From positions 4,589,822 to 4,653,821 of the forward strand of contig CH003412.1 in NCBI GenBank assembly GCA_000149265.1: a stretch of DNA of 64,000 bases. Direction: 5' to 3'. The stretch comes from Ciona savignyi (Eukaryota; Chordata; Ascidiacea; Phlebobranchia; Cionidae). Made by a program: the position numbers and the translations under genes. Shown here piece by piece: positions 49,141 through 63,919 of this stretch (its first letter is position 1; each line of letters begins with the position of its first letter). The notes below the pieces were generated by a model, which was given only the letters and a program-made list of their open reading frames with translations, made no database searches and was not told where the DNA came from.

Positions 49141-49764
49141 ATGGTGTTTTATTTTACAAGTAATATATCTGGTGAAGAATACACAATTTATGTTGGTGAA
49201 GATAAATATGAGAATGAGGATTTAATAAAGCATGGCTGGCCAGAAGATGTCTGGTTTCATGTGGATAAAGTTTCATCAGCTCACGTTTATCTGCGGTTAA
49301 AAAAAGAACAGACAATTGATGATATTCCAGCAGAGGTTTTGTCTGACTGTGCTCAGTTGGTTAAAGCAAACAGCATACAGGGAAACAAAATGAACAATGT
49401 ACAAATAGTATATACTCCATGGGCTAATCTTAAAAAAACAGGTGACATGGCGGATGGACAAGTTGGCTTTTTCAAACAGAAAGATGTAAAACTAACCCAC
49501 GTTGACAAAAGGATCAACGAAACAATTAACCGACTCAATAAAACAAAAATCGAAAAACATCCTGATTTTAGGCAAGAAAAAGAAGATAGAATGAGGCTTG
49601 AGCGAAATGAACAAAAAATGCGTTTAAATGAGCAACGATTAAAGGAGAAAGAAGAAATAAGGAGGAAAAAAGAAGAAAAGGAGATGCGCTCCTACAATAA
49701 AATGTTTGATGAAAGTGAAATGACAAGTAATCAAGATGGAAACGATTCAGATGATTTTATGTAA
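49141..49764 (+). CDS. CCDC25: CCDC25 (NFACT-R domain protein), intronless
   Basis: One uninterrupted 207-residue reading frame (human 208). Residues 1-110 form the NFACT-R/DUF814 domain: [38 protein letters not shown], and [21 protein letters not shown]. Residues ~120-195 are a charged Arg/Glu/Lys coiled coil ([20 protein letters not shown]). The tail is acidic (GNDSDDFM), as in the family. In mammals CCDC25 has been described as a membrane protein that binds extracellular DNA. The human gene has several introns; here there are none, and the frame is intact with no poly(A) remnant at its 3' end, so this looks like a working intron-poor locus and not a dead retrocopy. Confidence 0.95.
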   Translation: MVFYFTSNISGEEYTIYVGEDKYENEDLIKHGWPEDVWFHVDKVSSAHVYLRLKKEQTIDDIPAEVLSDCAQLVKANSIQGNKMNNVQIVYTPWANLKKTGDMADGQVGFFKQKDVKLTHVDKRINETINRLNKTKIEKHPDFRQEKEDRMRLERNEQKMRLNEQRLKEKEEIRRKKEEKEMRSYNKMFDESEMTSNQDGNDSDDFM

Positions 49765-50070
49765 CTTTGACAAAAATTGCTAAGAACAAAAATTTGCAGC
49801 AGCATACAGAGTTCATAATCCACTGGTACCATTATTGATATATAATATATTTGTCTAAATTAAAAACATGTTTTTTTTGCTTGAAATGTTATTGATTGCA
49901 TTGTACAATGCAGTGTTACTTTAAAAATCTTATGTTTCGACAGTTCTGATTTGAATGTTCGGTGAAGAAATTTTTTAACTTTGTTATGTATTTTAGGTCC
50001 TAAAAAATCCTTAATACTTACAAGGTATAACTAAATTTGTATCATGAATTAAATCTTAAAGAATGAAAAC

Positions 50071-53000
50071 ATGAGTTCTGTAATACTACATGGAAAAAGA
50101 TGTGGACCTCGAATTCATGTGCTATCGTCACTGTTTCTCAAAAGCATGAACTCAGCACAAAACACTTGTATCTTACAAGTTGTAAAACCGCGGGTCAATG
50201 CATGTTTTTACACCTCAGTTACAACGTGTACCCTTTTGAGAACCACTGTCGTAAATGGACTAACACAAAAACAATTTACCAGTACTCATAAGAATAAAGT
50301 GGATAGATTGGAAAGAGTTTCTGTTGCGGGAAAAGATTATGATTGTGATGAATGGACAAATATTACTCCTAAAATCTTAAGTTATGTTGGAAGAAATCTA
50401 CATACACAAAAGGATCACCCGATTTATATTGTTAAAGAGGTAAATTGTTAGTAAGTAAAATGATAATTACGTTGCTGCAAAACAGACTTTTAATGATTAA
50501 GTTTAATAATAGGTATTATTAATATTGAAATTTTTTTAATTTTGACAAACATAAGTTAACAGTACTTTTTATATTTCCCTTATGATACTTTCTTTTTAGG
50601 CAATTGTGCAGCATTTCTACAGTTCATACGTTAAATCCAGAGGAGTACCTTTATTTGCAGTTTTTGATAATCTCTCTCCTGTTGTAACTGTGAAGCAAAA
50701 CTTTGACTCCTTACTTACCCCAAAAGGTATAATAACCCAAAGACATGTGGTATTCTTGAAATATCTAAACCAACAACACTTTTGAATAAAAAAAATTAAT
50801 TCAAACCAGATCACGTGAGCAGAAATAGATCAGAAAACTACTACATCAACAAAAACACAGTTTTGAGGGCACACACTAGTGCACATGAGCATGAACTAAT
50901 CAGGTCAGGTTTGAGTGCCTTTCTCATGGTGGGAGATGTGTATAGACGAGACACGATTGATGCCACTCACTTTCCTGTCTTCCACCAGCTTGAAGGAGTG
51001 CGACTTTTTAATTCACAACAGGTGAAGAAGTAAAAGATAGATATTATCTTGGATATAAGAACTGTTTTATGATTATTAATAGTTAATGTACTTCATTTTT
51101 ATTTGTACAACAATATTCTATGCTTGTTAATGTACCGCATTTTTATTTGTAGAAAAAAATCCCATGCTTGTACCACCACACCTTATTTTTAGGTTATATA
51201 CTTAATTATTTAAAAATTGTTCAGTTTGTATTGTTTCAATGTACAGTAATAAACTGTACAATCTTACCTTAAAATTTATATAGTTTTTTTAATTTTTGCG
51301 TTTAATAGTACAGTGATCAAAAGAACAGTTGCTTCAAATTAATGTGCATAAATAGTATACTGTTATACAACATACCCTACTGCAATATAGCATATAACAT
51401 ACGGCACTTACAATGTAAATTACTTTTATTTTATTTATTTTTTTTATATGTTTTTCCGCTGTTAACAAGAAGAAATTATTTGTTTCAGTTATTTTCGAAG
51501 TGTGAAGGAAACACTGCGGACTTAACACTATTTGAAAATGGCCAAGAAACTGCAGATAAACAAATGTGCCATACTCTTGAAACCTCCAAGTTACTTGAGT
51601 TTAATTTGAAACAGACTATTGAAGACTGTGTAAAGCATTTATTTGGAAAAGGTTTAATTTTACTTATAAAAATATATTAATCGGCCAGTATCTAAAAATG
51701 AAAATAGATCTCGAATATAATAAGTCTGGTAGTAGTTTGGGTTTTTGACCCAAGATACTATAAATGAGCTTACAGGGTGGTCAAGAAGCTAAATGACCAG
51801 ACTGTCCATAAAATGGTTATAAATTAAAACAATTCTTTAAAACTTTTCATTATATTAAAAGTCCACAATTTCTTTTATCGTTATATTTCAAAGTCACAAG
51901 TTTAATGTTTAAAACAAAATTGCCACCTTTAAATTTAAACACAGATGTTGAATGCAAATGGGTGGAAGCTTACTTCCCATTCACCCACCCATCATTTGAA
52001 CTGGAGATAAAATACAACGGAGAGTGGATTGAAATGCTTGGTTGTGGAATCCTAAAACAGCAGATTCTTAACGAAGGTATTTCTTTTCTATTAAACATTA
52101 CATATACCCAGTGGATTTTATGGAAAACTAAACAATACTGACAATCCTCGATTTTTTAATTTAACCAAAAATTTATTTGAGGAATTGTAATGTGGTCATG
52201 CCATTCAGTATTAAAATAAATTATTAATTTAATTCTTTTTTAAAATTATTGTCACCCATTTATGTGTTCTGCAGCTGGTGCATGTGACCAAGTTGCTTGG
52301 GCATTTGGACTTGGTCTTGAAAGATTATCAATGAAGTTGTTTGACATACCAGACATTCGTTACATTTGGACCACAGATGATTCCTTTCTTTCGCAGTTTA
52401 AAAATCATGAAGATTTTAGGTCAATTCATTTTAAAGTAAGAATGTTTAAAAGTTGTGTAATTTTCCGGCCAAGTGTTTTTGTTGTCCTAAAACAAATACT
52501 GTGTAATAAAATATTTGTTTCACTTTCAATTAAGCAGTATTTAGATAATTGTATTATGTTACAGTGGCTGTCATTTTTTTCATCATTGGTAAAAATGTAT
52601 CCAGTTCAATTTTAAACCCCTTACATCTCCTTTTACCAGTGATCCTTCCTAACTTAACTACCTTCAACTGAACTCCTGTAACTGAATAACAACTAAACCC
52701 TTTTTTGCTAAACCACTTGCAACTGAATTCAAAAAAACTATTAAGAATAGGATATTCATGTTTATCTCCATAAGTGCCTTGCCCAAGGACACAACCGACT
52801 AGCTAGTGACCAGTTCGAAACTGCAAACTTTCGGTTCAAAGGCCTCGCACTAAACTGCCAGACTAACTGGTCGGACCTAGGCTTTGCTAATTGGCATTGC
52901 GCCAATATCGACTGAATTAGACACTTGAATACTTTCTTTTCAGCCTATTTTAAGTAAGCAACCAGCTGTAGCAAATGACATTGCATTCTGGATCCCTAAC

Positions 53001-54065
53001 GATTACGCAATGAATGATTTTTATGATCTTGTAAGAAGTGTGGATGACGGATTGGTTCAAACTGTCACACTTGTAGATACCTTTGCACATTCAGAGTAAG
53101 TAAAATCGAATAAATCAATTTTATAAAGTTTGGATTAAAATTAAGTGTAGCAAAATAATTTAGTTTGTTTCTTTAAAAAAGTTTTTTTTTAAATCTTTAC
53201 ATTACTGTCGCAACGTTTTTATTTCCAATGTCAGCAGCTTTGTTGTCATGCTGCTGTTTCGGTCATTTAAACAAGTTTTTTAACTGTAAAACAAAAAAGT
53301 TTTCTTATATGAGGTTGAAACCTGTCAATTTGACTCTTAAACTAATACATAAAACTGCTATAGCTATGGTATCCTTCATAGGCAATGGTAATAAGGTATT
53401 GAAATGATTTTCCATGCGAAATGGAGCAAAAATATAACAATATGTAAAATGATTTAATTTGCATAAAATACACTTTCATTTAATTTGCATTTATAAAATA
53501 AACAACACATCATCATAATCTGCTTAGTTGTGTCAGACTGCTTAATCATAGGACATGTAGTGCAAAACAACATGAGTGTATGAATGAACTTAAATTAAGT
53601 TTTATTTTATGTTTCTACATTATATTGGATATTGATTAGACAAGGTAGATCCAGCCAGCTAGTCTGGCGGTTTAGTGCGTCGTCTTTCAACTGAAGGGTT
53701 GCAGGTGCGAAACTGGTTGCTAGCTAGTCTATTATACATAACACACTACAATAGCTCCAGTGGGCACGAGGTTATCTGATGATTGCTTGTGTCCCAACAG
53801 ACTGGAATAGTTGTAGTAGCTCGATTGTGGCCATGGAGTAATCTCAGGATTTACTCGGTTAAGCCCTTCACAAATTCACTTGCAAAGATAAGCTGGTATA
53901 ACCTACACTTATTTTTTGTCTTTCAGAAGTGGAAAACAAAGTCATTGTTATCGTATATATTACCGGCATACATCACGTGCACTAACACAAGCTGAAGTTA
54001 ATAACTTGCACAACAGAATCAAGGATGCTGCAGAAAGCCAACTAAATGTTAAAGGGCGGTGGTAA
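50071..54065 (+). CDS. FARS2: Mitochondrial phenylalanyl-tRNA synthetase (FARS2)
   Basis: Charges mitochondrial tRNA-Phe as a monomer. Exons 50071-50439, 50600-50726, 50810-51021, 51489-51651, 51945-52076, 52275-52435, 52944-53095, 53927-54065; 484 residues (human 451). The basic N-terminus fits a presequence. The class II core is clear: [38 protein letters not shown] (motif 2 region), [25 protein letters not shown], and motif 3 [15 protein letters not shown]. The last two exons are the anticodon-binding ferredoxin-like domain ([45 protein letters not shown]), ending in NVKGRW. It lies 306 bases after CCDC25 on the same strand. SINE fragments sit in the last two introns. Confidence 0.96.
52633..52730. 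repeat. Decayed AACTGAAC-type minisatellite
   Basis: Loose repeats of CAACTGAACTCC, AACTAAACCC, CAACTGAATTC in a FARS2 intron; same type as 25238-25505. Confidence 0.45.
52746..52876 (-). mobile_element. SINE with internal deletion
   Basis: AATAGGATATTCATG joins directly to AAGTGCCTTGCCCAAGGAC; head CTAACTGGTCGGAC kept. In a FARS2 intron. Confidence 0.8.
53651..53802 (+). mobile_element. SINE with internal deletion
   Basis: Head CCAGCTAGTCTGGCGG and B box GGTGCGAAAC kept; middle lost after GCTAGCTAGTC. Confidence 0.75.
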
Positions 54066-54290
54066 AAGGATGAATTTTTTGATGTTACAAAATTTTGAAT
54101 ACAGTGCATCTACTTGTACTACAGCATTATTTTAGATTGAACATCGTATATAAAAAATCTTGGAAAATCATTGTTTGTTTTTATTTATTTTTCAATTTTT
54201 TCTTTGAAATTTTAGTTGACCTAAATTAATCTTTGGGAAATACTTTAATATTGCTATGACATGAGTAAATTTTTGGGGTGTATTGAATGT

Positions 54291-54462
54291 AGGATATTCA
54301 TGTTTTATCCCCATTTATAGGGTAAATTGATGTATTTCCTTTATCTAGTAGGTTCAAAAGTGCCTTGCCTAGTACCATAAAGTCAGCAGCGGTTTTCATT
54401 GCAAAACCTTTCGGCTGAAAGCCTATGGTGGACTGAGGTATAACTTGGTTGGTCATGCTGAG
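54291..54462 (-). mobile_element. SINE, decayed
   Basis: AGGATATTCATGTTTTATCCCC, AAGTGCCTTGCC, CCTTTCGGCTGAAAG. Confidence 0.6.
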
Positions 54463-54710
54463 GAGAATACCACAATAATCATTTATTGTATCGTCCTAAC
54501 TTCTTAATATACAGTGAAATTTATAAAATAAATATAGACACTGTAAGTCATCATTGCTGGACTTATATTAACAGGGTAATATCAGGTGTAATGTAGAGAT
54601 TTATGTAATCAACGCGACATGTAGCATAGGTTAGAGCACTGTACATACCATTGTATTAAGTAGTTTAAAGGTGGTAAACGGGTGAGAAAATCGATCAGAC
54701 CAAAGATTGC

Positions 54711-54916
54711 CTTTCTGGGTCAGTTTGAGCTATTAAAGACATTAAAAGAAGAGAAATTGCTCACTTAAACTGTGGAAACTAATTTTAACCTTGCATCAAA
54801 CACAATCCCAGGCCAATAACTAACCTTAACTCCAACCCCATGTTTAAAAATAACTCTAATGCCGTAATCTTTATTTTTATGTGCAGTTTCCCTCCTTTTA
54901 GTTTTCACCACTTTTT
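54711..54916. mobile_element. GGGGCAACAC MITE, copy 2
   Basis: Shares CCCATGTTTAAAA(A/C)TAACTC, GTAATCTTTATTTT and CAGTTTCCCTCC with copy 1. Confidence 0.55.
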
Positions 54917-55278
54917 GGTACTAAAATATGCACGTCAGCAACTTTTGCGTGAAAGGGAAACTGGCTGATTGTACAAAATGCTGGACTTTACCACGAAAGC
55001 TGTCGAGAAAATTTCATTGAATAAATCACGTGTTTTAGAATATAACACAATACACTGAATTGTATTATCCAAACGTACTTCCTTCTATTGAAGCCATCTA
55101 ACTTTAGCGTGGACAGAACCGACGTAGATAGGTTTAAATAACAACAGGACAGAAATTTTAACCGTTCGTCATAGCTCGAAAATATAAAAAGCTTTGAAAA
55201 CGCTCTCATAAACATAATAGTATTGCAGAGTGTTATACTTAAATAGGCACTGGCCTAATGGAAAACAAATTTATTTAC

Positions 55279-55570
55279 ATGAATACCATTGGAGGCGTGC
55301 ATTCATCAGACGGTAAGCTTTTCCAGGTTTTATTATTATTTCAATTTAATATGTGTGCGTTTTGAATTCTGTACAGTAAAAAAAAAAAAAAAATCTGAAC
55401 CAAGTTTACCTGAATTTGTTAATTTTGTTAGAACAGCAAAGCTAGGTCGAAAGTATATTACGGGACGGACGGTGGCAGTGTATTATTACGTCACACAAGA
55501 ATCGTATCTGGATGACGTATCAGCCACTAAAATGATAAACGCTCTGCAACAACGTACCATACCTGCTTGA
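55279..55570 (+). CDS. Small two-exon hypothetical gene (75 aa) with A-tract-coded poly-Lys
   Basis: Exon 1 55279-55312 (MNTIGGVHSSD) has a strong donor (G/GTAAGC). Exon 2 55377-55570 follows the acceptor TGTACAG and ends at TGA. The join is in phase and yields 75 residues. Exon 2 opens with a run of about 16 A, coding KKKKK directly at the splice junction, then SEPSLPEFVNF and a Lys/Arg/Tyr-rich core (GRKYITGR, VAVYYYVTQESYLDD). No signal peptide or membrane segment is visible. I do not recognise the family. It could also be the 3' part of a larger gene. Confidence 0.45.
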
Positions 55571-56672
55571 GGATATATAAATTAATTTTACCCAAGCAAA
55601 TAAGTGCGTTGTAGCACCCGTTTTTTTATTCATCGTCCTATGTAGGCTCTCTGTTGTAACTTTTCAGATTCACTGTCTTGGTAATCGGGAATGTATCAAC
55701 CAAAATTAGTTCGACATCAAAATAAGTTTATACAATTTTAAAATGGCTAAATCCATGGTTGGGTCTATCTTTTCAACTTATTGAGGATATTCGAATAAAT
55801 ACGGTAGTCATGTTTAACATTTTTGTTTCTACTTTTATAGTTTGCCATTTAAACCACTGGGTTCAGGCAATCACCGCTTTCGAATATTTAAACTGTTGGC
55901 TGAAAGAGAACGTAATAATTCACCCAGCTATCAAGTAGGACTGAGCGTTTTAAAGGACCGCTCTATAAACGTGTAACTTTTCACTTCAAAGGGAGGGATA
56001 GTCCATAACGAAAAACTTATTTATGATCCAAGGCCTGATCACATATTTGAATATTCTGCATCCCAGCACCATTGCACCGTTATAAAGCCCAATATTCTAC
56101 GCTGGCAAATGTTAACAAATCTGGGGGAATACCAACATTGTGACCTAGCAAAATAATCATGTAAATGTTCTGACGTGGGTACACCACAATTTATTTCGGT
56201 ACGGCGATATTAATTTAAATATGCCAGCGGTATCTACAGGATTTACGCGATTGACTTTTGAAAGTTGGTATTTTGTGAAGGGAAAACAGCTGTATATTTC
56301 TAAACTAAACTGTCACAAGTTGTTGGTTTAACCTTATGTCGTAAGGAGTATAACACACGTGTCAAGTACGAGACCATTTACATCTAAAAAGGCGCATTTG
56401 CAAGAAAAACAACAAAAACTTCCAAAAAACCTTCCTAAAAATAAATAATTAAAAGTAAAGGCAATAAATTAAGTTAAAGGTTTTTGGGGGGTTACTCTTG
56501 TAAGACGTGCTTGAACCACAGCTGGGTTAAATTCACAGCGACCTCTATCGGAATATTTTTTTTCGTTCCAGGATGCAACATTTTGTACTTGCAAGACGAC
56601 AGTGAAGTTGTGATGATAGGAAAATATTAGATTTCATGAAAACACTTGATTATTTTTGAAGGAAAACCCACA

Positions 56673-56749
56673 AATACAAGGAAGGCAATGGTTGTGCTTG
56701 GAATTGTTATCTCGGTGGTTCTTGGTGTCACTGCGCTTGCATTTTCATT
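56673..56749 (+). CDS. Possible single-membrane-segment exon
   Basis: An open stretch bounded by an AG (TTTTTGAAG, 56663) and a GT (TTG/GTAATT, 56750) codes TRKAMVVLGIVISVVLG followed by VTALAFSL, a basic flank and one clean hydrophobic helix. No partner exon found with confidence. Confidence 0.25.
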
Positions 56750-56867
56750 GGTAATTATGCTTTTTGTTTTACATTGTAACACATACATATCACATACTTT
56801 GGCTTTACTCTCCGGTAGTGACACAAAATGCGGCTCTGCACAGACAAAATGATTTAACTTTGTTTAA

Positions 56868-57074
56868 ACCAGCAACTGCGGCTTTGTCATTGGGCACGGC
56901 ACTTGGCGTAAATCGCCTGATCCCAGTGGAAGAATGGGTTCTGCCAAACTGAAGAAACGTCTTAAGCATACACGTTACACAACACACTACAATAGCTTCG
57001 TAAATCTGACGGTCGCTGCGAGGTAATTTGACGATTGGCTGCGTAATAACTCCCCTTGCGTTTCCTGTTCAGAA
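56868..57074 (+). mobile_element. SINE, decayed
   Basis: TCCCAGTGGAAGAATGGGTT, ACACAACACACTACAATAGC, CTGACGGTCGCTGCGAGG. Confidence 0.6.
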
Positions 57075-57087
57075 TGATTTTTTTCAC

Positions 57088-57362
57088 GTCCGACCGGTTA
57101 GTCTGGCGGTTTAGTGCGACGCCTTTCAGCCGAAAGATTGCAGACTCGAAACTTGTATCTAGTCAGTCAGTTGTGTCCTTGGGCGAAACACTTAACGGAC
57201 ATTGCCTGATCCCAGCGGATTAATGGGTTATACCAAACTAAAGGAACGTCTCAATCGTACACAACACACTGCAATAGCAACCCGACGGTGGGCGCGAGGT
57301 GAAAAAATTACCTGTGTGTTAATCCCCTTGGTTTTCCCATTCACTAGGATAAACATGAATAT
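57088..57362 (+). mobile_element. tRNA-derived SINE, near full length
   Basis: Head TCCGACCGGTTAGTCTGGCGG truncated only slightly; tail ends at AATATCG without TATCC repeats. Confidence 0.85.
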
Positions 57363-57558
57363 CGTAAACATAAAAATTACATTGTTCACGCTCTTCTCTG
57401 GTTGCACTCGGGAATAATTTAAATTTGTTAATGCGCAGCGAAGGTCTGCTGTTCGCACTTATTCTACTAATTGTGATAAAAACTCTCACCGCCATTGTAC
57501 CTGCTGCGGACTTCAATAAATAATTTACATATATACAAGTGGGTTATGCATAGATTAA

Positions 57559-57842
57559 GGAGGCGTTTAACCAATTATTCTTCCTATCTCTGCAATGCAA
57601 ACTAACCTCACAAAAAAGGACTAACTAAAAATCCTGCCACAGGAAGTTACCCTTCATACATCGGAAACTTTCCCCCAAAAAACAGCTATATGCTCAACAC
57701 CTTTATTTCACAAAGAACTGCAAAATTTACAAAACTTTACAGCTAAAGAGAACACCGGCGAGCCGCCTCAAAAATACTACTTCCATCCAAACAAACATTG
57801 GGGAATCACTACCATTGTTACTACGCAAAACACAATGACCAA
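57559..57842. mobile_element. MITE, copy C, decayed and shortened
   Basis: Same left end (GGAGGCGTTTAACCAATTATT) after TTAA. The interior has deletions and the right end is lost. Confidence 0.7.
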
Positions 57843-57852
57843 GAGAGTAGGC

Positions 57853-58125
57853 TGGTTAGATTGGTGAATTAGTGCGTCGCCTTTCAAACGTAGGGTTGCA
57901 GATTCGGAACTGCTCACTAGCCAGTCTACTTGGGTGAAGCACTTAACCGAAATTGCCTGACCTCGGCAGATTAATGGGTAATACCAAATCAAAGAAACGT
58001 CTGAATATTGCACGACAACACACTGCAATAGCTCCGGTAACCCGACGGTGGGCGCGAGGTGATCTGACGAGTGGCCGTGTGTTAACCCCATTGGTTTTCT
58101 CATTCACGGGGACAAACATAAATAA
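57853..58125 (+). mobile_element. tRNA-derived SINE
   Basis: Head GGCTGGTTAGATTGGTG is diverged; body intact to GGGGACAAACATAAATA. Confidence 0.8.
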
Positions 58126-58259
58126 CCTTTATGATGATGACGACGTTGCTATGGACGTCACTGCTTTTATCATCACCGTTTTAATTTATACACGATGGGA
58201 CCTTTATGGATATTTCATAGCAAACCAATACAAACAAAACTAAAAGCACAACATGTGGG

Positions 58260-58446
58260 GATAGGATATTCATGTTAATCCCCGTGAATGGGAAAACCAA
58301 GGGGGTTAACACACGAGCAATCGTCAGATCACCTCGCGCCCACCGTCGGGTTACCGGAGCTGTTGCAGCGTGTTGCGACCTTTCGCTCCTGCAACCTTTC
58401 GTCTGAAAGGCGCCGCACTAATCCACCAGACTATAACCGGAAGGAC
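58260..58446 (-). mobile_element. SINE with internal deletion
   Basis: GATAGGATATTCATG to GGAGCTGTTGCAGCGTGTTG, then directly the head (ACCTTTCGTCTGAAAGGCG). Confidence 0.8.
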
Positions 58447-58607
58447 TAAAGGGGAACTTCGTTATAAGAGATTGTGTGATTGTGACGCATCCAATATAAA
58501 TGAAAAGCTTTTAATATTTTATTTGATCCATAATAAAAAAACGTGTTTCCGTAATTAAAAAAAACAAACATAATCGATAGAAGTGGCGCAAATAGACAGG
58601 TAACTAA

Positions 58608-61250
<2,643 letters not shown>

Positions 61251-61652
61251 CTGCAAAAATGGGATACTCAGTGATTTCTTTTAGGATTATGGGGGTTTCC
61301 GGTAAAAATGGTGGGACTTTCCCCACAGACAATATTTAATAATATAAGAATTTAAACCACAAAAAAAGTACAAAAAGTTAAACAAATTTTACAAAATAAG
61401 AACCGGAATATGCTTTTTTAAGATTGTGTAAAAAATGTCTTGCTGGCAAAATGGCAATTGAGAATCAGTCAATAAATGTGGTGTTCAGAAGATGTCCACT
61501 AATAGGCAGAAGATGTCCACTTATAACGGGGGCGGGACAACACATTATATTATTAGCGGACAAAATATTATTGTTACTAAAATAAGCGGTATGCCCGGTA
61601 TTTAGTCATTAACTTGAGCAGAACGGGTTATAACATAAGCGGAAACCCGTAT

Positions 61653-62009
61653 GGAAAGTACGTCAATTTTCGCCGAGATCTCGAGTGTGCACGAGTCAAA
61701 CATTTAAGTGTGCAGTGTGCAAACGTCCAAAAGTGCACACTTCAAGTGTGCACACAATCTCTTTTTTATTACTGTTTTACCAAAATCTTAAACAAACATA
61801 TTATTCTATCCTAAATCTATCGTGTCCGTCAGCTAATATATCTATCTACGTAACATAGGGTCGCCTACATAACAAAAAATGTACTGACAGTTAATTACCC
61901 CTGGTTCAGAGGTAGGTTTACAGTAAATTACCCGAGGTCCACAGGTAGGTTTACGAGTGTGCAAAGACGCAGGGGAAAAAAACTCGAGTGTGCAGCTGAC
62001 GTACTTTCC
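61653..62009. mobile_element. MITE-like element with GGAAAGTACGTCA inverted ends
   Basis: GGAAAGTACGTCA at 61653-61665 and its complement at 61997-62009. Inside each end lies CTCGAGTGTGCA. Several TGTGCACAC-type repeats fill the interior. Target duplication not clear. Confidence 0.5.
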
Positions 62010-62109
62010 TTACTGGAGCGGAAAGAAGTATTTTTATCACTTACATGAGAGGGACAGGTCTATTATGATATGTTAGTGACGAAATTCCCCCCCCCCCCAC
62101 CCCGGTCCT

Positions 62110-62338
62110 CTTTTGAATAGGGGAAAACTAAAAGAAGGGAAGGCGGGAAGGAGGAAAAAATGCACATTAAAATGAAGGACATTCGAGTCAGTTTTGAACA
62201 TGGGAGTGGAGTTAGGGTTACTTTTGGGGTTGAGATTAGTGTTTGGGGCAGAGTTTAAATTTGTTTCTGTACTTTTACTGTACAGTTTCCCTCCTTCCCT
62301 TATTCCCGCTTTCCCTTCTTTTAGTGTTGCCCCTTAAA
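62110..62338. mobile_element. GGGGCAACAC MITE, copy 3, inverted
   Basis: Ends TTCTTTTAGTGTTGCCCC and inverted AACTAAAAGAAGGGA; interior GGAGTTAGGGTTACTTTTGG. Confidence 0.6.
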
Positions 62339-63035
62339 CTATCCTCCATACGAAATTTCCCAAAGATTCCTTTAAACTCTTAAAAGTATACTTGTGTAAC
62401 TACTATTAAATATATTAGATTTCAGTATTATTTTGCTTAGTAGCATTGGATACTTTAGCTTAAAAGTGGTTTCACGTGATTTCAACTTGAAAACTAGTCC
62501 TAATCTACTAGTGTTAATAACCTGCATTAAGATTTGAACCAATAGAATTCCACGCGCGTAAGGTGGGATGGTGAATCGAACTATGAAGTTGGCCTTTTAA
62601 CACCACGTCACTCATGTTGAAAAATAGTTAGGAAATCTAACAAAACCACAACACAAGAAGTCAAGAACTACAAATAAAATGTTTGTCACTTAATTACCTA
62701 CACTACAGCCACATTAAGTAAGAATGTTGACATACAGATTGCAAACACGGTTTCATTATGTTTAAAATTACTAACCCGCCTTTGACAACAGAGTTTAAAC
62801 AAATTGGTTAACATACAAGTATAGGTTAGAAATAAATTATTTAATTTAAAAAGTAATTATAATTAATTTTTTGCAATTTTAACGTTATATTTACTGTGGT
62901 GTATGTAATTAAGTACCAGAACGACATGATATTTGTGTTGTTGGTAAGTGTGTTCATTTAAGCAGAACACATAAAAATGTTTATTTTCGCATTCTAGCTT
63001 GCAACGTCGGGTTACCGCAGTTGTTCCTGAGAAGT

Positions 63036-63107
63036 ATTCATGTTTATCTCCGTGAATGGAAAAACTTAAGGTCCGTTAACACACGGAAAATCGTTAGATT
63101 ATCTTGG
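63036..63107 (-). mobile_element. SINE tail fragment
   Basis: TATTCATGTTTATCTCCGTG to CACGGAAAATCGTTAGAT; a second reverse copy follows 60 bases on. Confidence 0.65.
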
Positions 63108-63165
63108 GATATGCATTTTAATCCCATTTTGGTTTTGTTAGTTATTTTATATAGAGAGATAGGGA

Positions 63166-63919
63166 TAGGATATTTATGTTTATCCCCGTTAATGGGAAAA
63201 CCAAAGGGGTTAACACACGGGCAATCGTCAGATCACCTCGCGCCCACCGTCGTGTTACCGAAGCTATTTCAGTGTGTTGTGTATGATAGACCTGTTCCTT
63301 TAATTTGATGGCACCCATTTATCCGCCGGGTTCAGGCAATTTCCGTTAAGGAGGCGTTCAACTAATTATTTTCCCTATCTCTCCAATGCAAACTGACCTC
63401 ACAAAAACGACTGTCACTCAAAATCCTGACATAGGAAGTCTTAGATTTTTTCACAATTTAAAATTGAAGCTTGGATCTGCAACCTAAACTCAAAACCCTA
63501 CAAAATTTTGTTTAGAAATTTTGAGCCCATACCCCTTCGTACATCGGCAACTTTTTTCCAACAAAACAGCTAGCAGATGCACATTCAACACCTTTATTTT
63601 ACAAAGCACTGCTCCACGATTACAAAACTTTACAGCTAAACGAGAACACCGGCGCGCAGCCTAGCACATGCTGCTTTCAACAAAACAAACATTGGGGAAT
63701 CACCACCATTGTTACTCAGCAAAACACTAGTTTAAAAACAATGGACTCATGGAGGGTACCACTCGTCACATCCTGCCGTTCATAGAGGTCTTAATTGGTT
63801 ATACGCCATCTTAAGCGCCTTGCCCAATGACACAACCGACTCGCTAGCGACCAGTTTTAAACCTATAACCTTTCGGTTGAAAGGCGTCGCACTAAACCGC
63901 CAGGCTAACCGGTCGGACT
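63166..63919 (-). mobile_element. Full-length SINE split by a MITE
   Basis: 63166-63349 and 63815-63919 are the halves around MITE 63350-63810. Head CTAACCGGTCGGAC. Confidence 0.86.
63350..63810. mobile_element. MITE inserted in a SINE, copy B (461 bp)
   Basis: Nearly identical to 29036-29495, with 4-bp duplications TTAA (63346-63349, 63811-63814). Again it lies inside a reverse-oriented SINE, at a different position. Confidence 0.88.

Larger units (their letters stand above)
54066..55278. other. Intergenic region after FARS2
   Basis: A decayed SINE (54291-54462) and a MITE (54711-54916); otherwise nothing recognised. Confidence 0.5.
61251..63035. other. Upstream/intronic region of ALAD
   Basis: Probably ALAD's first intron, because the N-terminal exon is not found here. 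Holds the GGAAAGTACGTCA element and a GGGGCAACAC MITE, plus a C9-type run at about 62090. Confidence 0.45.

Noticed and set aside
61251-61332. In-frame upstream extension of the first ALAD exon
   Set aside because: It has no ATG. A good acceptor (TTTTTGCAG) at 61251 and the family's exon pattern place the exon start at 61250.
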